Below, in pieces: positions 1-11,769 of a stretch of 64,000 bases of DNA. Positions within the stretch are counted from its first letter, which is position 1. Each line of letters opens with the position of its first letter. A program made the position numbers and the translations under genes. This DNA comes from Acanthochlamys bracteata (Eukaryota > Streptophyta > Magnoliopsida > Pandanales > Velloziaceae): assembly GCA_019914995.1 (NCBI GenBank), contig CM034132.1, forward strand, positions 4,561,501 to 4,625,500, read 5' to 3'. Under the pieces are notes generated by a model. That model saw nothing but the letters and a program-made list of their open reading frames with translations. It did no database searches and was not told the origin of the DNA.

Positions 1-3000
1 AGAAAAATGACCTCATTTAAGATACTGTCTTTGATTACATCTTTAGTTGCCATCACCTTGGACTGGGCAGGCTCTCCCTATAGACCTTGTCTTTTGTGTC
101 ATCTATTCTTGTGTTTTTTGTATGTGGCTCATCAAAGACCTTTGTTGTACTGTCCTTGTCCTGTTAGTTTAGTCATTTCAGTTGAACGAACTATGTTCTG
201 AGTCTTTTCCTCTTTCCTAAATTTCAGTGCTATGTGGATATGAAAGTAAATTGGGTTCTAATTGTGTTGTTAAAAGATGTTTTTAGATGTAAGTTTATAT
301 ATTAAACAAAGGAGAGATTTTTAGTGTATTTGTCTGACCTCCTGTATCACATAGTGTGCTGCATCATTGAAAATGGTCTCTATAGGCGCATTTTGTCATC
401 TTGAGAAACTTCTCTGGCATCTAGAATTTCTATCAGTTATAAGACCTTCTATTTCTCTAGCAATTGTAGCTCTAAAGGGGAACCTACTAAAGCAAGAACA
501 AACATATATTATCTATCTACTTAAAACTAACGTCTTCCTTTCAAATGTTTTCTTGATGGAAATCCTCATCTTTTCACCTCCTTGTACAGTATCTTGTGCA
601 GCTTTCTCAAGTTTTCTTTTTTTTTTTCATTATCTAGTTCATCTTTTTCTACACCTCCACTATTGGTGTTCATTTGTTTGTCTGCTGGAAAAACATTGAA
701 AATTGACTGAGATATTTCTGTATATTGCTAATAGCTTCATTAAGTTTTGACCTGAACTTTTCTCCTCTCTGTATATTTCTTATTTGTATGTTTGTCAGAT
801 TTAACAAACTCATAAATTTCTTTTAAACTTTCCTCAATTTCATTTAAATTTGCAATAGGAACTGCAATCATGAAATGGAGTTTCTGAACGTATGTTTGTA
901 CTAAGCTTGATGACGGGATTTCTTCATCCATGATTCTATCTTCTGGTGACTCCACAACAACATTTTCCTCGCTTCAGTACGATCTGCAAGCTGTTTCAGT
1001 ATCCATTAAAGGTTTACTTCACCTTCTTTTGATGTATCTTCTTGTGTTCTGTTGATGGGGTCCTATGCTTTATCTTCCACTTCAACATTCCTATCTATTA
1101 TGTTTGCCTTGGATTTCGACTTTGACGACCAAGTTTGAGATCTTATCGACCTTGTTTGAGCTCCGTGTGACATTCTGCAGTTTTGTCCGACCTTCTATAT
1201 TCGTACTACAACCACTTCTCTTCTTAGAAAAAGAAGTTATCGATATCTTCTCGACCTCTACCTCAGTTAACGACCTGTTCACGATCTCTGCACGACCAAT
1301 TATAGATCTCAGGCAGAAATTAGCAGAATTTCTATTTTAACCCTTATTTTTTTATTTTCTATTGCTATCTTTTTCTGCATGGATTTTTTTTGGAGAACTG
1401 TGTATTGGTTGTCAAGAGTTTATTTTTCCACCTCTCTTTCTCCAAAGAGTTCTATCTTCTTCTCGTTGGAGCTTTTACAAGTTTTGTTTTATATTTTGCT
1501 TAATCTTCTGTAATCTTCACAATAAAATATATTATGGAATTTATTTTTCTCTCCTTCATGGACGTAGGTTTCTCTCTTGAAACTGAACAATCTAAATTAT
1601 CATCTTCATTTATTGTTGTTATTCTTCTGTTCTTGATATCATTTATGATTCAAGTGACTAGTATAGTTATATCTGGAGAAATTAATCACTAAGTAATTTG
1701 TATTAAGTAGATTTTTTTAATTATCTACTTTGTTAGAAGCAATCTTATTCAGTTCCAAATTACTTAGTTTACAGTGCTTCGGATATCTCTCCGTTCTTAC
1801 CGTTGTAACACTATTCGTGGTGACTGATTCAACTGTTGTTTGAATCATATTCTTTTCATCCTTTTCTTTCTCCAATGGTTCTTGTAGGTTCTGACACATG
1901 CCAGAAATAGGAGGAAGCCTTTTCAAGATTATCAAAATTGAAATTTTAGGTAAGATCTTTCCGATTGAGTAAGATCGTAAAATCGAAATTTTAAAATAAG
2001 ATCGTACGATCTTACATAATGATAACTTTTATAAGAATTTTTTTATACCATTTAGGATCTTTTTTAAAAAAAATTTCTAATATTTTTAAAGTTCTTTTTA
2101 ATATATTTACAAAATTTTTAAATATTCTCTTAAATTTTATAGAAAAACTTCTCCATATTTTGTAGAAAATGTTTCAAAATTATAATTTTTCAAAAAAATC
2201 TTAAATTTTATATAAAACTCTCTAAAATTTTATAATAAATTTTCTCAATTTCAGTTAATTATAAAATTCATTCCAAAAGTAAAATTCTATAAAATCGTAA
2301 AAAGATTGAAATCTTACCGATTTTAAAATTTAAATCAGGATCGGGATAGAATTTTACTCGAAAAAAGTTATAGTTGAAATATAATCTATTTGATAAAATA
2401 AAATCGTAAAATTATAAAATTTTAAATTTTAAATTGTGAATTTTAGGATCTTGAGCCATTCTCCACTGACGCTCTTTGGAGTTTCGTTTTCTTTGCCATT
2501 AATGTCACGGGTTTCCATATCAGTGGTATGATTTCTGTGGGGATTGTTGGCATTTGTTTTGATGGCTTTTAACTCTTACTGTTCCAGCTCATCAATCATC
2601 ACCATGTTCATTAAAAAATTTCTATGTGAGTGCATTTTAAAAAATTTATAGAAAACACTGAAAATTTGCCTGAACAAAAAGTTTATAGGAAACACTGAAA
2701 TTTCTACGTGAGTGCATTTTAAAAAATTACTTTAAAGAAATCTATTGACGACCTTTCTCAGCATTTTTTTTAACTCTTCTGCTTTATAGGCATAACTGTC
2801 GAAAATGAGCATAACGACAACTAAATAAAGAACTCACCATTATTACTTTGCTTTCTTCATTAGTAGAAGTCTCACTATCAAATGCTCTTGGTAGAATACT
2901 GACCTCCTCTTTACTTGGCAACTCTGGGTGATTTTATATTCGTTGGAGTTTGTTTTAGTCTTATCACTAAGATTGGAGCGTTCCTCTTCTTTGTTTGTGG

Positions 3001-4330
3001 GGTGGAGGGCTGCTTCTTCATATTTTTCTTGTTTTCTCAATTACCAAACAATAATAACTATATATTCTTTGTTAATCTTATTGATATATTCAAACAAAAT
3101 AAAATTAAATTATTATCTTACTCTCGCTTCCACTCGAATAATTTATTTTTGTCTAATCTTACTCTTATGTACTCTTATTTATTACTCCTTTATCCAAACA
3201 GACCGTTAGTAGCATGTTGCACCACCTCTATGTTCTGCTTGTGACATTCTCAAATATCATTAGGATTCTTTTCTGAAACATTTTCAACTTTCTTCATTTT
3301 TTATCATCCTTTCCGTTGGCCTCTTCTGGAATCTAGCCAGGGACAAACAACTTACTCACAATTTAAAAGCCTTTACAAAAAAGTAAGCTAAATATAGTTA
3401 GCAGCCTGAAATAGATGGTCAAGTTTGCGATTTGGATTGCACATGCTGTAGTAAATAACTAAGCATGCCAATGATAGCTTTTTCCTGTTTCCTCTTTGGC
3501 TTCAATTCGTCATATTTTATTTGATTCTGGTCCGAACCACTAGTTCTGAGATGATTTTAGAGCCGTTGGGATTGTTAATTTCTTGCAAAACTTTGATATT
3601 TTCCTCTTATTTGTCATCAGCAATATCTGATATGTGCCGTCTTGAAGATTTCCTTTAGAACTTTCCTCGCTCTTTTCCGCATCCTTGCCCCATTCCATTT
3701 CAGTGTCACTCGCTTCACTGGTTAATTTGTTGTGCTCCTGCCTTTTAGATTCATTATATGGCGAGCAATATAGTTTAATTGAAAAAAGTGTTCAGATTAT
3801 CGTAGATAACTTGACAGATCCATTTTTGAAACTAATCATAAGAATGATTATTAAGAGTAGTAAGTAGTCGCTTCCTAGGTACTAAGGCTATGCTTGAGAG
3901 AGTGCTCAACAAATAGGCTTTAGAAATTTATAATATAATTTTACTACCTAGAAAAGCTATAGAGAAGTAACTTATCAAAGTTTTGCCACTGAGTATCAGT
4001 CACTTAATTATTTTGTATCTAATGCCAAATTAAGCAAAGCATAGGTGACAAGTTTTGGAGACTGTCTTCAGGGGGATTTATTTTGTTATATTGGGGCATA
4101 CCTGTTCTTTCGTAGAGATGAGGACTTCTTGCTGCTCTCCATCCTTATGTCCTGCCACTTCTGAAGTCTGCTTCCGACAATCTTGTCTCAGGAATATCAA
4201 CACCTGTCATCTTTTCTATGTCTTCATCAGCTCCTTCTGGAATCTGAACTCAGGACAAACAAACAAGTCCGGTTTATTTTCATCATTTGACAGAAAGAAC
4301 ATCACTCTTGTCTTAATGCAATACCTGTAA
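1..4330 (-). pseudogene. Decayed multi-exon gene of unknown product, runs off left edge
   Basis: I do not recognise this gene. Several minus-strand stretches read like hydrophilic, charged protein rather than random AT-rich DNA: 3541-3790 (contains SEASDTEMEWGKDAEKSEE), 4128-4240 (IPEGADEDIEKM), 2450-2600 (MEGTRD-like segment reading METRDINGKENETPKS), 1717-1935 (NLQEPLEKEKDEKNMIQ), 1091-1300 and 740-955 (NLNEIEESLKEIYEFVKSDK), and a further piece at 360-470. Some are flanked by plausible splice signals, for example an acceptor before the segment at 4240 and a donor near 4100. Stops and frame changes lie between and inside the pieces, so it looks like a pseudogene or a very fast-evolving acidic, coiled-coil-like protein. 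Two segments (near 4240 and 3345) share the opening IPE(G/E) plus the upstream intron-like sequence, so one exon may have been duplicated. The strand and coding character are fairly clear; the gene model and identity are not. Confidence 0.3.
1940..2460. repeat. AT-rich inverted-repeat-like block, probable MITE remnant
   Basis: Very AT-rich sequence bounded by similar short blocks around AAGATCGTAAAATCG and related AATCTTACCGATTTT strings near both ends, in opposite orientation. It separates exon-like pieces of the decayed gene, as an intronic insertion would. I could not define terminal inverted repeats or a target duplication. Confidence 0.25.
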
Positions 4331-4784
4331 ACTAAACTTTAAGAAACTAAAAGTTACTGGTTTGTTCTTTTGATTGATTATGCTTTGGTGTACAGGATAA
4401 GGAAGGGCTACTTAATATTTTAGTTAATGTAAAAGTGGAAAGCTTGTCTATTGAAATGTAAAAGTGATACTAGTATAGGTTACTAAAACCTCAGGAGCAA
4501 TACTTTTTAAAGCAAATTAAAAGAATGAATACTTAAACCTCTGTGTCATTAATTGGAGTGATCGCCAAACAATGTGAAAATTACAAAAAAATTATGAAGT
4601 GACTAGATCCTGCAGATCAGACAAATGACTAACAATTCCCTAAATAGCTCATTGTCACAATAATTTACTTTTTTCTTTATGACTCTTAGTATAAGTAGTT
4701 CCCAAATGTCATTAACCATCCTCAGTTTACCTTAGTACAATTTATATTTTGCAGGTCCATTGGATAGCCGTATCACATGACTAA

Positions 4785-5293
4785 TGTCACGAGCTTAGAG
4801 AATTATTTTGGCTCGTGCAATGTTTAATCACACTTCTTGCTAGCTAAGTCAGCCTTCATCTTGATCTAACTATCTAAGATAGTTAAATATTTCGTGATAA
4901 AATGGACTTAAGGAAGAGAGAAATGACACTTGAAAGAGAGCTTTTGGAAAGTAAGCATTATAATGCTTTGTTTGGTAACAACTTTTGCTTGATGATCAAA
5001 TAAGGGTTCATCCCCTCCTACAACTCTTCCATCTTCTCAATGGACGGTGAAGATTGTTTTGATCAGACGGTGAAGAATATATAGTCTAGAAAGTTTCTCC
5101 ATAATATCAATACAAATATTTCCACCTCCTTAAATATTCTTTAGTGTCAAATTATTCTAGATGCTAAAATATACTACCATACTCTAAACCTCTCTTATGC
5201 ACATGGGATTATGCAAAATCAAAAGGCATTTTATCAAGGCAAGAAGGAAGGACAGAGAAGCAAAAATATCTATATTGTGACATTATTTGCAAT
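4785..5293 (-). repeat. 3' LTR of deleted gypsy element
   Basis: Aligns along its length with 7291-7801. Shared blocks include TATCTAAGATAGTTAAA-like, ATGGACTTAAGGAAGA and CATACTCTAAACC strings in the same order. It starts TGTCACGAG on the plus strand; the exact right end is uncertain by a few bases. Confidence 0.75.
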
Positions 5294-5309
5294 AGCGGTA
5301 GTGTGGAGC

Positions 5310-5445
5310 TATAGCAGAACTTTTTGATCGTTTGGTGGAATAGTCATAAGTCGTCTTTGTGTTCTCAACTTGCCTTGCTGTTAGGCCGACCCTTCCGTTT
5401 TACCAAGTACTCTAAATTATATAGACGAGTATCACATCTTGGATA
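5310..5445 (-). pseudogene. Chromodomain-like C-terminus of gypsy integrase
   Basis: The minus-strand frame reads EYLVKRKGRPNSKAS, stop, EHKDDL, stop, LFHQTIKKF. This matches the conserved tail of plant gypsy polyproteins (EYLVKWKG..., SWE..., LWQF). Both in-frame stops are TGA exactly where tryptophan TGG is expected, as cytosine deamination on the other strand would produce. In a full element this tail follows the integrase core, but here it follows the protease almost directly, which locates the internal deletion. Confidence 0.65.
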
Positions 5446-5589
5446 AAACGTTGCCCTAATATTTCAATTCACGTCCCATTCTAGTGTGGTGATAATACTT
5501 GTGGAAGCTCTTAAGGATGCAATGCTACTTTAATCCTCTTTTGGCTCCTTGTGTGATGACTTGTCTCTTTAGAAATGATATGGAATGTT

Positions 5590-6080
5590 GGTTGTACCTC
5601 TTTGTTTCCGGTTAAGGGCTGTATAGGCAAAAGGGTCTTGATTTGGAGATTGCTTCTCGTGACAGAGGTACAATGCACGTATATCTCTCACTAAATCCAC
5701 ACAGGGTTGGCGAAAGGGATACCTTTACACTATCTATAAACTCTATACTAAGAACGACCGGTAACCATCCATTGGCATAACGAAAAAGTTTACAAGCCCG
5801 AACCACTCACATATAGAAGTTTTAACCTTGTGAGCAACACTTAGAACGGATTTGGGCTGAAAATCGTCAGCCTTAACCCATCCTTTCCCCCTCTCACATC
5901 GGATGCCAAGCCTTGTTGCTTTCTCCTCCTAAAGAAAGTTGTGAATCGCCCTTATGTCCACCAAAGCGTCGGCTTCTTGTCCTCCAAATTTGGTTGCCAC
6001 GTTCTTTCGACTTTGATGATAAGGAGTTAGTGAACCGTTTTTACTACTTCAGGTTGCTGTTGTGGTTCGTCCCATTATCT
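5590..6080 (-). pseudogene. Retroviral-type aspartic protease of gypsy element
   Basis: The minus-strand translation gives VATKFGGQEADALVDIRAIH followed by NF. This is the plant gypsy protease motif (A-L-V-D-T/S-G-A-T-H-N-F) with the catalytic DTG/DSG changed to DIR. Further on come WFGLVNFFVMPMDGYRSVLS-like residues and VLSIEFIDSVKV, matching the V-P-M-D-x-F-x-x-V-L-G-M-D-F-L segment of the family. Frameshifts and a lost active-site glycine show that it is inactive. Confidence 0.65.
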
Positions 6081-6084
6081 TAAT

Positions 6085-7250
6085 TAATACCGAGAGCTTA
6101 TTTCTTTTTGAGCAGTCCCTAGCAATATGCGGTCCGTCACAAAAGAAGTATTTTGTAAGTTGATTACATTTCCTCGATTGTTACCATTGCTTCCTTGGCC
6201 TCTTTGGGAGCCTCCCATGGTCTTAGTTGCGTCGAGTGTTGCCACTTTCACTTGATGAACTATCTTCACTCTCATTGTCTTTCTCCTGAGGTTTAGAATT
6301 CTCAGGCTTTTTAAACTCGAACAAAAATTCAACTATAGTAATGGTGGAATTTAGATCTTGAGGTCCTCTTTATTGGATCTCCAATATGATCCATGTTTCC
6401 AATATGTTCATGAAAGCAAAGGGGACTCCCTTTTTGGAAATTAAGAATCTTCAAGATTAACTTTGAAAATTCTTTCACGTAGTCCCTAATGCTGCATTTG
6501 TGTGCCAAACGTAGAAACTTTGCCCTTATCTCGTCCTCGGCATTTTGTGGATAAAATTGCTACTTTAGTTGCCTCTTAAACTTGTCCAATGTGGCATTTT
6601 TTACATGCATCTCGCTGGATCTCATCCTGTCTCTTTCTCCAGCATACCATTGTAGTATCCTCGAGATATCAAATGGCACAGTCTATTTTATTTGCATCTT
6701 TCGTGATGCCAGCACTTTTGAAGAGTTGCTCCAAGCTCTATAGAAAAGTTATCTACTTCTTTGTGTTCCACACCCCCTTGTGCACCTTAGGTCTTGAAAC
6801 ATTCACCTTTAAAGGAGTTGAAATTGAGGGCGTGCAGCAACTCCCCCTTATGCAACCGTCATTTTGGAAAGTGCCTAATCCTCTTTGAGGTTCCTTGGCT
6901 CAGTACCTAACCTTACAATCTCTTCCCTATGGGTCGCAACATTCCTCCTAAAAGCATCAATGTCACCAGGGAGAGCTTTTAGGGCCTTACCTTGGTTGGA
7001 GTATAAGTCAGCCACCATGTTAAGGAGCCTTGTATTTCCCCACGATGCTCTTGTTATCTCTTCTCAAGCTTCTTAATGCTTTGACATTCATCCTTAAACT
7101 GATCCATCCTATCAGCCATGGTAAGCTCCACCTTGGCAAGTCTTTGGTTACATCCACTATCATATTCCTAAACTTCTCCTTGCTTTATTTAGTGCCTTTG
7201 GAAGCTCTCCTTTCAATTTTTTGTTCCTCATAGGTAGTAACATCACTACC
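6085..7250 (-). pseudogene. Ty3/gypsy Gag with zinc-knuckle remnant
   Basis: Minus-strand frames carry typical Retrotrans_gag blocks. FKRQLK then QFYPQNAEDEIRAKFLRLAH and CSIRDYVKEFSKL (about 6480-6600) correspond to the W-x-x-F-K-x-x-L-x-x-Q-F-Y-P...S-I-x-D-Y-V-K-x-F segment. FCDGPHIARDCSKRNKL (about 6100-6150) is a CCHC-type knuckle whose first cysteines are decayed. The reading frame shifts several times. The protein would have packaged element RNA in virus-like particles; this copy cannot encode it. Confidence 0.7.
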
Positions 7251-7290
7251 ACTTGCTATCACCTAGACAAACCTTACTTCTAATACCACA

Positions 7291-7801
7291 TTTTATAGGT
7301 CTAGAAAATTATCTTGGCTCGTGTCGAATTTAAGCACACTCTTCGTAACTAAGTTAGCATTCCACCCAATCTATCTATTTAAGATAGTTAAAGACTTTGC
7401 GGCAAAATGGACTTAAGGAAGAATGAAATAACACTTGAAAGAAAGCTTTTGGAAAGAAGATTTATAATGTTTTGCTTGGCTACAACTCTTATTTTATGCC
7501 TAAACGAGGTTCATTCCCTCCTATATGTAGCTCTTCCACCATCTCAATGGATAGTGAAGATTATTTTGATTGACCGGTGGAAAATATATAGTTCAGAAAA
7601 TTCTTTCATTAATATTCATACAAAATATCTCCACTTTCCAAAATATCCTTTAAACTAAAAATATCCTAAATGTATAGAGTATTCTACCATACTCTAAACC
7701 ACCGTTATGTACAAGAGATTTTGCCAAGAGAAAAAGCATTTTACCAATACAATAAGGATGGAGAGAGAAGCCAAAAAAAATATACCGTGATAGTAATAAC
7801 A
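7291..7801 (-). repeat. 5' LTR of deleted gypsy element, with adjacent PBS
   Basis: This is the direct-repeat partner of 4785-5293. The primer-binding site complement (plus-strand CTTCTAATACCA, 7277-7288) sits two bases from its inner edge. The terminal TG expected on the plus strand has decayed to TT. Confidence 0.7.
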
Positions 7802-8455
7802 GAACAACGATTAGATGTCTCTAACAAAGTCTCCATCAAGGCATCATGATGCTTCAATTTTTGTCATTTTTGCCAAAAATCAGTTGGTTTTTGTTTACCG
7901 ATACTCAGGTTGTTAAATAATCTCTTCTACAACATAACTACCATCATTGTCATTATTCATTTACTGATGAAAGTTTATTTACAATTATTTTGGATATTAC
8001 ATAACTACTATGGTTGTTACATATTAAATGTATGTCTTGAATAAAGATCTGACAACTGGAAATCTAGCCTTATGATACCTTTATTATCTACAAAATGCAT
8101 GCTTTCACGTCTGGCTTCTCATGATATGAACCTTAAGATCGCGATGTTTCAGACCATATTCCATGGTGGTAATTTACCTAGACTTATTTTCTTTTCTTTT
8201 CTTGACATATTCCTAGCTATTAACTGTATTTGATAAAGTTGAAAGTTTGCAAATAGTGTTGTATCATCTAATTTGAACCATGATACTTTACTCTTATCAA
8301 GTTTTAATTGCAAATTTTGTGACCTTGTAGTTGATCAACTAGTAGATCTATAAGATTGTTGAACTATGTCGAAGCATATATCAAGTCTATTCGAGGATGA
8401 AGACCTTTGAAAATTTTCAATATTGTGATCAGATCTTTACTTAAGTTTGTTTGAG
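7802..8455. other. Unassigned intergenic stretch
   Basis: I see no convincing gene, RNA or repeat here. Some minus-strand segments (8100-8260) lack stops over short distances but match nothing I know. If 9325-9588 is a real first exon, further exons could lie here. Confidence 0.3.
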
Positions 8456-9218
8456 TGATCGAATAAAACAATTGTACTATTCAACCGAACATATAAAGCA
8501 TGCAGCGAAATTTCAAATTATACGTCTCTTGTGTGAACCTAATAGAAATTAACATGTCGAGCAACACTTTGGCAAATATTAATGCACGATTAAACCACTA
8601 CAAGCACAAGCATATCAACACAAATAATATATGTATAACAGACAATAAATTTCTACTATCACAATAATAGGAATATACAAGTTCTCTTTAGTTAAGACTA
8701 ATTGAACATAATTATATATCTCAATATTCGACAATCTTGGCAAATATAAGAGATAGTTGGAGAGATTATCGCCAAACATAGTGGCTTAAAAAAAACACAC
8801 ACACGGGTCTGTGCGTAGAGATCTTAAATTTGATCTGTATTATTTAGAATAAAGAACTATTCTGCAGAAATACACCAACAAAATTTAAACTCAATTAGAT
8901 AGAGAATACACATCAATCCAGCCTCTTCATAAAACTGGACAGGGAGGAAATTTTATACTCTCTTTATCTAATAATTTGTGATTATTTCGAATATAGGGTT
9001 GAAAATCCTCAAAATTTAACAAATATAAAAGGACTAAATTGTCCTTAAGCCCGTATGTGGGCTCCCCACATACGGGCTTTTGTCGATCTCCACAAAGGAG
9101 GAAAATTTCAATAAATCTCTCCCTTTTCAACAACATAGAGAGAACCGCCATTTCGACAATCAAATGAAAAACTTTAGGCTTTTCTCTTGATAATATTTTC
9201 GTTAAAATATCAAAGCCA
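8456..9218 (-). mobile_element. Solo LTR of a Tork-type copia element with TSD TTGAG
   Basis: 763 bp starting TGATCG and ending GCCA on the plus strand, with TTGAG immediately before (8451-8455) and after (9219-9223). A perfect 5-bp target duplication on both sides of a single LTR means the internal region was lost by LTR-LTR recombination. The sequence is homologous to 15343-16020, the 5' LTR of the larger copia element (shared blocks include CATGCAGC, TTTTACTATCACAATAAT-like and TATATCTCAA). It contains an inverted repeat, CCCGTATGTGGG...CCCACATACGGG-like, near 9050-9078. Confidence 0.85.
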
Positions 9219-9324
9219 TTGAGATTGGTGTGAATCTTCTCAAGTTCAAATAAGTTGTCATTGAGATCATAGTTGCTAAAATCTCAATTTAAATCTTGAA
9301 ATTCTGAGATTTTATGATTTTACT

Positions 9325-9588
9325 TCACCAAATAATCTCATTTTCATCAAAATCGCAATCCATGTGAGAAGTTATAGGATTGCTATCTAGATTGTGGGGT
9401 CGTTCAAATCTGTATCTTGGATGTGATCTTACGATTTCATTAGGGTAGGAATTGATGGAAGCGTTTTCAGTGCAAGAACATGCGGACCAAGGAAAAAGAA
9501 CAGCGGTAGAGATAGAACAAGAAAAGAGAAAGAACCTGCTAGGACGGAGATGATCCAAACACCATCGCGATTTTTCTTCGCCGGCCAT
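9325..9588 (-). CDS. Possible orphan first exon (MAGEEKSRWCLDHLRPS...)
   Basis: From an ATG at 9588 the minus strand encodes MAGEEKSRWCLDHLRPS, after which AGCAG|GTTCTT is a plausible splice donor; without splicing the frame stays open to 9325. Upstream is a pyrimidine-rich leader (9590-9735) and a TATA-like CTATTTAT (9741-9748), the layout of a plant promoter plus 5'UTR. I do not recognise the peptide. No downstream exons are evident, and the solo LTR at 8456-9218 lies 107 bp beyond the open frame, in what would be the first intron. It could be a broken gene, a real gene with distant exons, or chance. Confidence 0.3.
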   Translation of the reverse strand: MAGEEKSRWCLDHLRPSRFFLFSCSISTAVLFPWSACSCTENASINSYPNEIVRSHPRYRFERPHNLDSNPITSHMDCDFDENEIIW

Positions 9589-9740
9589 CAATAAGAATTG
9601 AACAAAATCTCAACCTTTTACAAAATTCAAAAGAAAGATTCGATCCTTTTTTTTCTTTCTGTAGCGTGGGAAATAAGGGTAAAGAAAGAAAGAATTGAAT
9701 GAGAAAGAAATGAGAGAAAAGAATAGAATGAAAGAAGAAG

Positions 9741-9748
9741 ATAAATAG
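9741..9748 (-). promoter_or_regulatory. TATA-like box upstream of the possible first exon
   Basis: Minus-strand CTATTTAT about 150 bp before the ATG at 9588, followed by a long CT-rich leader. This is circumstantial support only. Confidence 0.25.
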
Positions 9749-10299
9749 GAGGGTTTCGGTTGTCATTTTTTCTTCCAAGAGTTCTTTTCTTTTTGTAATT
9801 TCTTCGTTTGCTAAGTTTGTGTCTTAATTAAACTATTTATTTATTAGTGGAACGTTTGAATTAGAGACAATATCATAACACGTCTTTTGAAATTAGTGGA
9901 AGTTGTTATTAAAAAAATGAAATGAAATCATTCTTTTTATCTTTTTTTGGTTATAACGTTTTAATTTGGACGGTAAGAATTATCGATAGGGAATGCATTT
10001 GGATGAATGAGATTAATCGCTGGAGATATGTACATGAGAACAATGAGACAATGACTGAGTGCTCATGAGGAAATAAATAAGAATGCCAAGTAAAGAAAAT
10101 AGTTCAAATTAGTTATAAGTTGGAACTTGTAACAGGTCTGACATTGTTGAATTAGATATACATTTATGCATTTTTATACATAGTGATATACTAACATGAC
10201 ACATCTTAAGAAAATAGTTTTTGAAAAATTATCAATAACTAAAATCTTATGATCTTTACTTCAGATCCCGATTTATAATCCTGCTTAGGTGGAACGATC

Positions 10300-11690
10300 A
10301 TAGTTAAAATTTCGATCTCGACAATCTTATTGAGTGTATATCTCGGATAATGATACCTCATATCAATGTGCTTTGACTTGTATAAGATGTGAAATTGCTA
10401 CCAAAGTGAAATTGTTACAAATTCCTCAATGAAGTTTTTTCATTCACAATCCTCCTTACCTGCTATAGTTGTAAATTATACTCTATACTAGTTATAAAAA
10501 TTACAACACATTTCTACAGATAAAACTGTCAAATAAGGTCCCACCTGAAAATATAAAAAATAATCCCAAATAGATTTTTGCGAATCAACATCTTCTACCA
10601 CATATGAACTGATATAGACAATAAGCACTGGTTTTTTTTCCTTCAAAGGTATAATGAGTCTCCAATCACTTGTACCTCGTAAATATCTCATATTTCGCTT
10701 CACTACGTACCAATATCTTTTGCCTAGATTTGACATAAAATAGCTAAAATAATCTATGTCTAGTCTTGTACATACCATCGCATACATAAAACTTATTACG
10801 ACTGAAACCTATGGAACTCTTCTTATGTCTTCCTTCCCTAATCTCTAGAAGAGCACTCCTTAGTGCTTTAACTTAAATAGTAGCATGGGTAGAGCTCTCC
10901 GCATACATAATTTCTTCGCTTTCCTGTCTTGATCAATTCGAATATCAAGATTTACTTTACTAGCACTAAATTCTTCATAAGATTTTGTCAATTGCTTCTT
11001 CAACTTGTCAATTTTATATGAATTCTTATCAGCAATCAACATGTCATAACTATAAAGTAATAATAAAATAAAATTATTATTGAAAGTTTTTTGACTTTTA
11101 CGGTAGTCTTGTTCTTTTCATAATTAATTCAAACTTTTCATACCATTGTCTTAGTGTTTGCTTCAATCTATAAAGACTTTTGTTTAGTAACCATTTTTTC
11201 TTTTTACTTTGAAACTCTCTAGTTGTTGCATCTAAATTTTATTGTCTGACTCATCATGCTAAAAAGCGTTTTTAACATATATTTGCTCAATCTTGAAATC
11301 ATGACTAGCTGATAAATTCAAAACCACACGAATTGATGACACCTTAAAAGCTTGAGAAAAGATTTCAGCAAAATTAGTATATTTCTTTGGTTGAATCCCT
11401 TGACAAACAATCCATCTTTACAACATGGTTGGGAAGAGTGTCCTTCTTACTTCACTCTGTAAACCCACGAGTTCTCTAAAGCTATTTTTATCTTCGACAA
11501 TTTTACTTGCTCAAAAGCATTATATCATACAATGACTTCATTCATCTTTCATACCATCAAACCCCTCTTTTATGTATCCATCTATTATAGCTTCTGCGTA
11601 ACATTTGGGCTCTATTTGTCATACGACACACTCATCAATAAAATACCTATTGAAAAGTTGTCAGTATCTAGATCTCCTAAATAAAATTTC
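10300..11690 (-). pseudogene. Copia reverse transcriptase and RNase H
   Basis: Minus-strand segments: LENSWVYRVK and GLFVKGFNQ (about 11400-11500, RT start), SLYRLKQTLRQWYEKFE (about 11130-11180, the SLYGLKQSPRQWYKRFD block), MLIADKNSYKIDKLKKQL (about 10990-11042), LMYAMVCTRLDIDYF (about 10740-10790), RYLRGTSDWRL (about 10660-10700), and a degenerate K-H-I-D-x-R-Y-H block near 10350. These are the diagnostic Tork/Tnt1 RVT_2 and RNase H motifs in the right order. Frameshifts and stops separate them. Confidence 0.8.
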
Positions 11691-11769
11691 TTATATTACC
11701 TCTACCGAAATATTTGACACCGATGACTATCATCAATATCATCATCCACGGCAATCTATTCGGCGTATG

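Larger units (their letters stand above)
4785..7801 (-). mobile_element. Internally deleted Ty3/gypsy LTR element (gag-PR only)
   Basis: Two diverged direct repeats of about 510 bp (4785-5293 and 7291-7801) bound about 2 kb of minus-strand retroelement sequence. Next to the right repeat, the minus strand reads TGGTATTAGAAG, close to the primer-binding site for initiator-Met tRNA, which fixes the orientation. Going 5' to 3' on the minus strand there is a gypsy Gag, a protease, and then at once the C-terminal integrase/chromodomain-like tail. Reverse transcriptase, RNase H and the integrase core are absent. The element is therefore a non-autonomous deletion derivative. I did not find a clear target duplication (ACTAA lies on the left, no match on the right). 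Confidence 0.75.
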
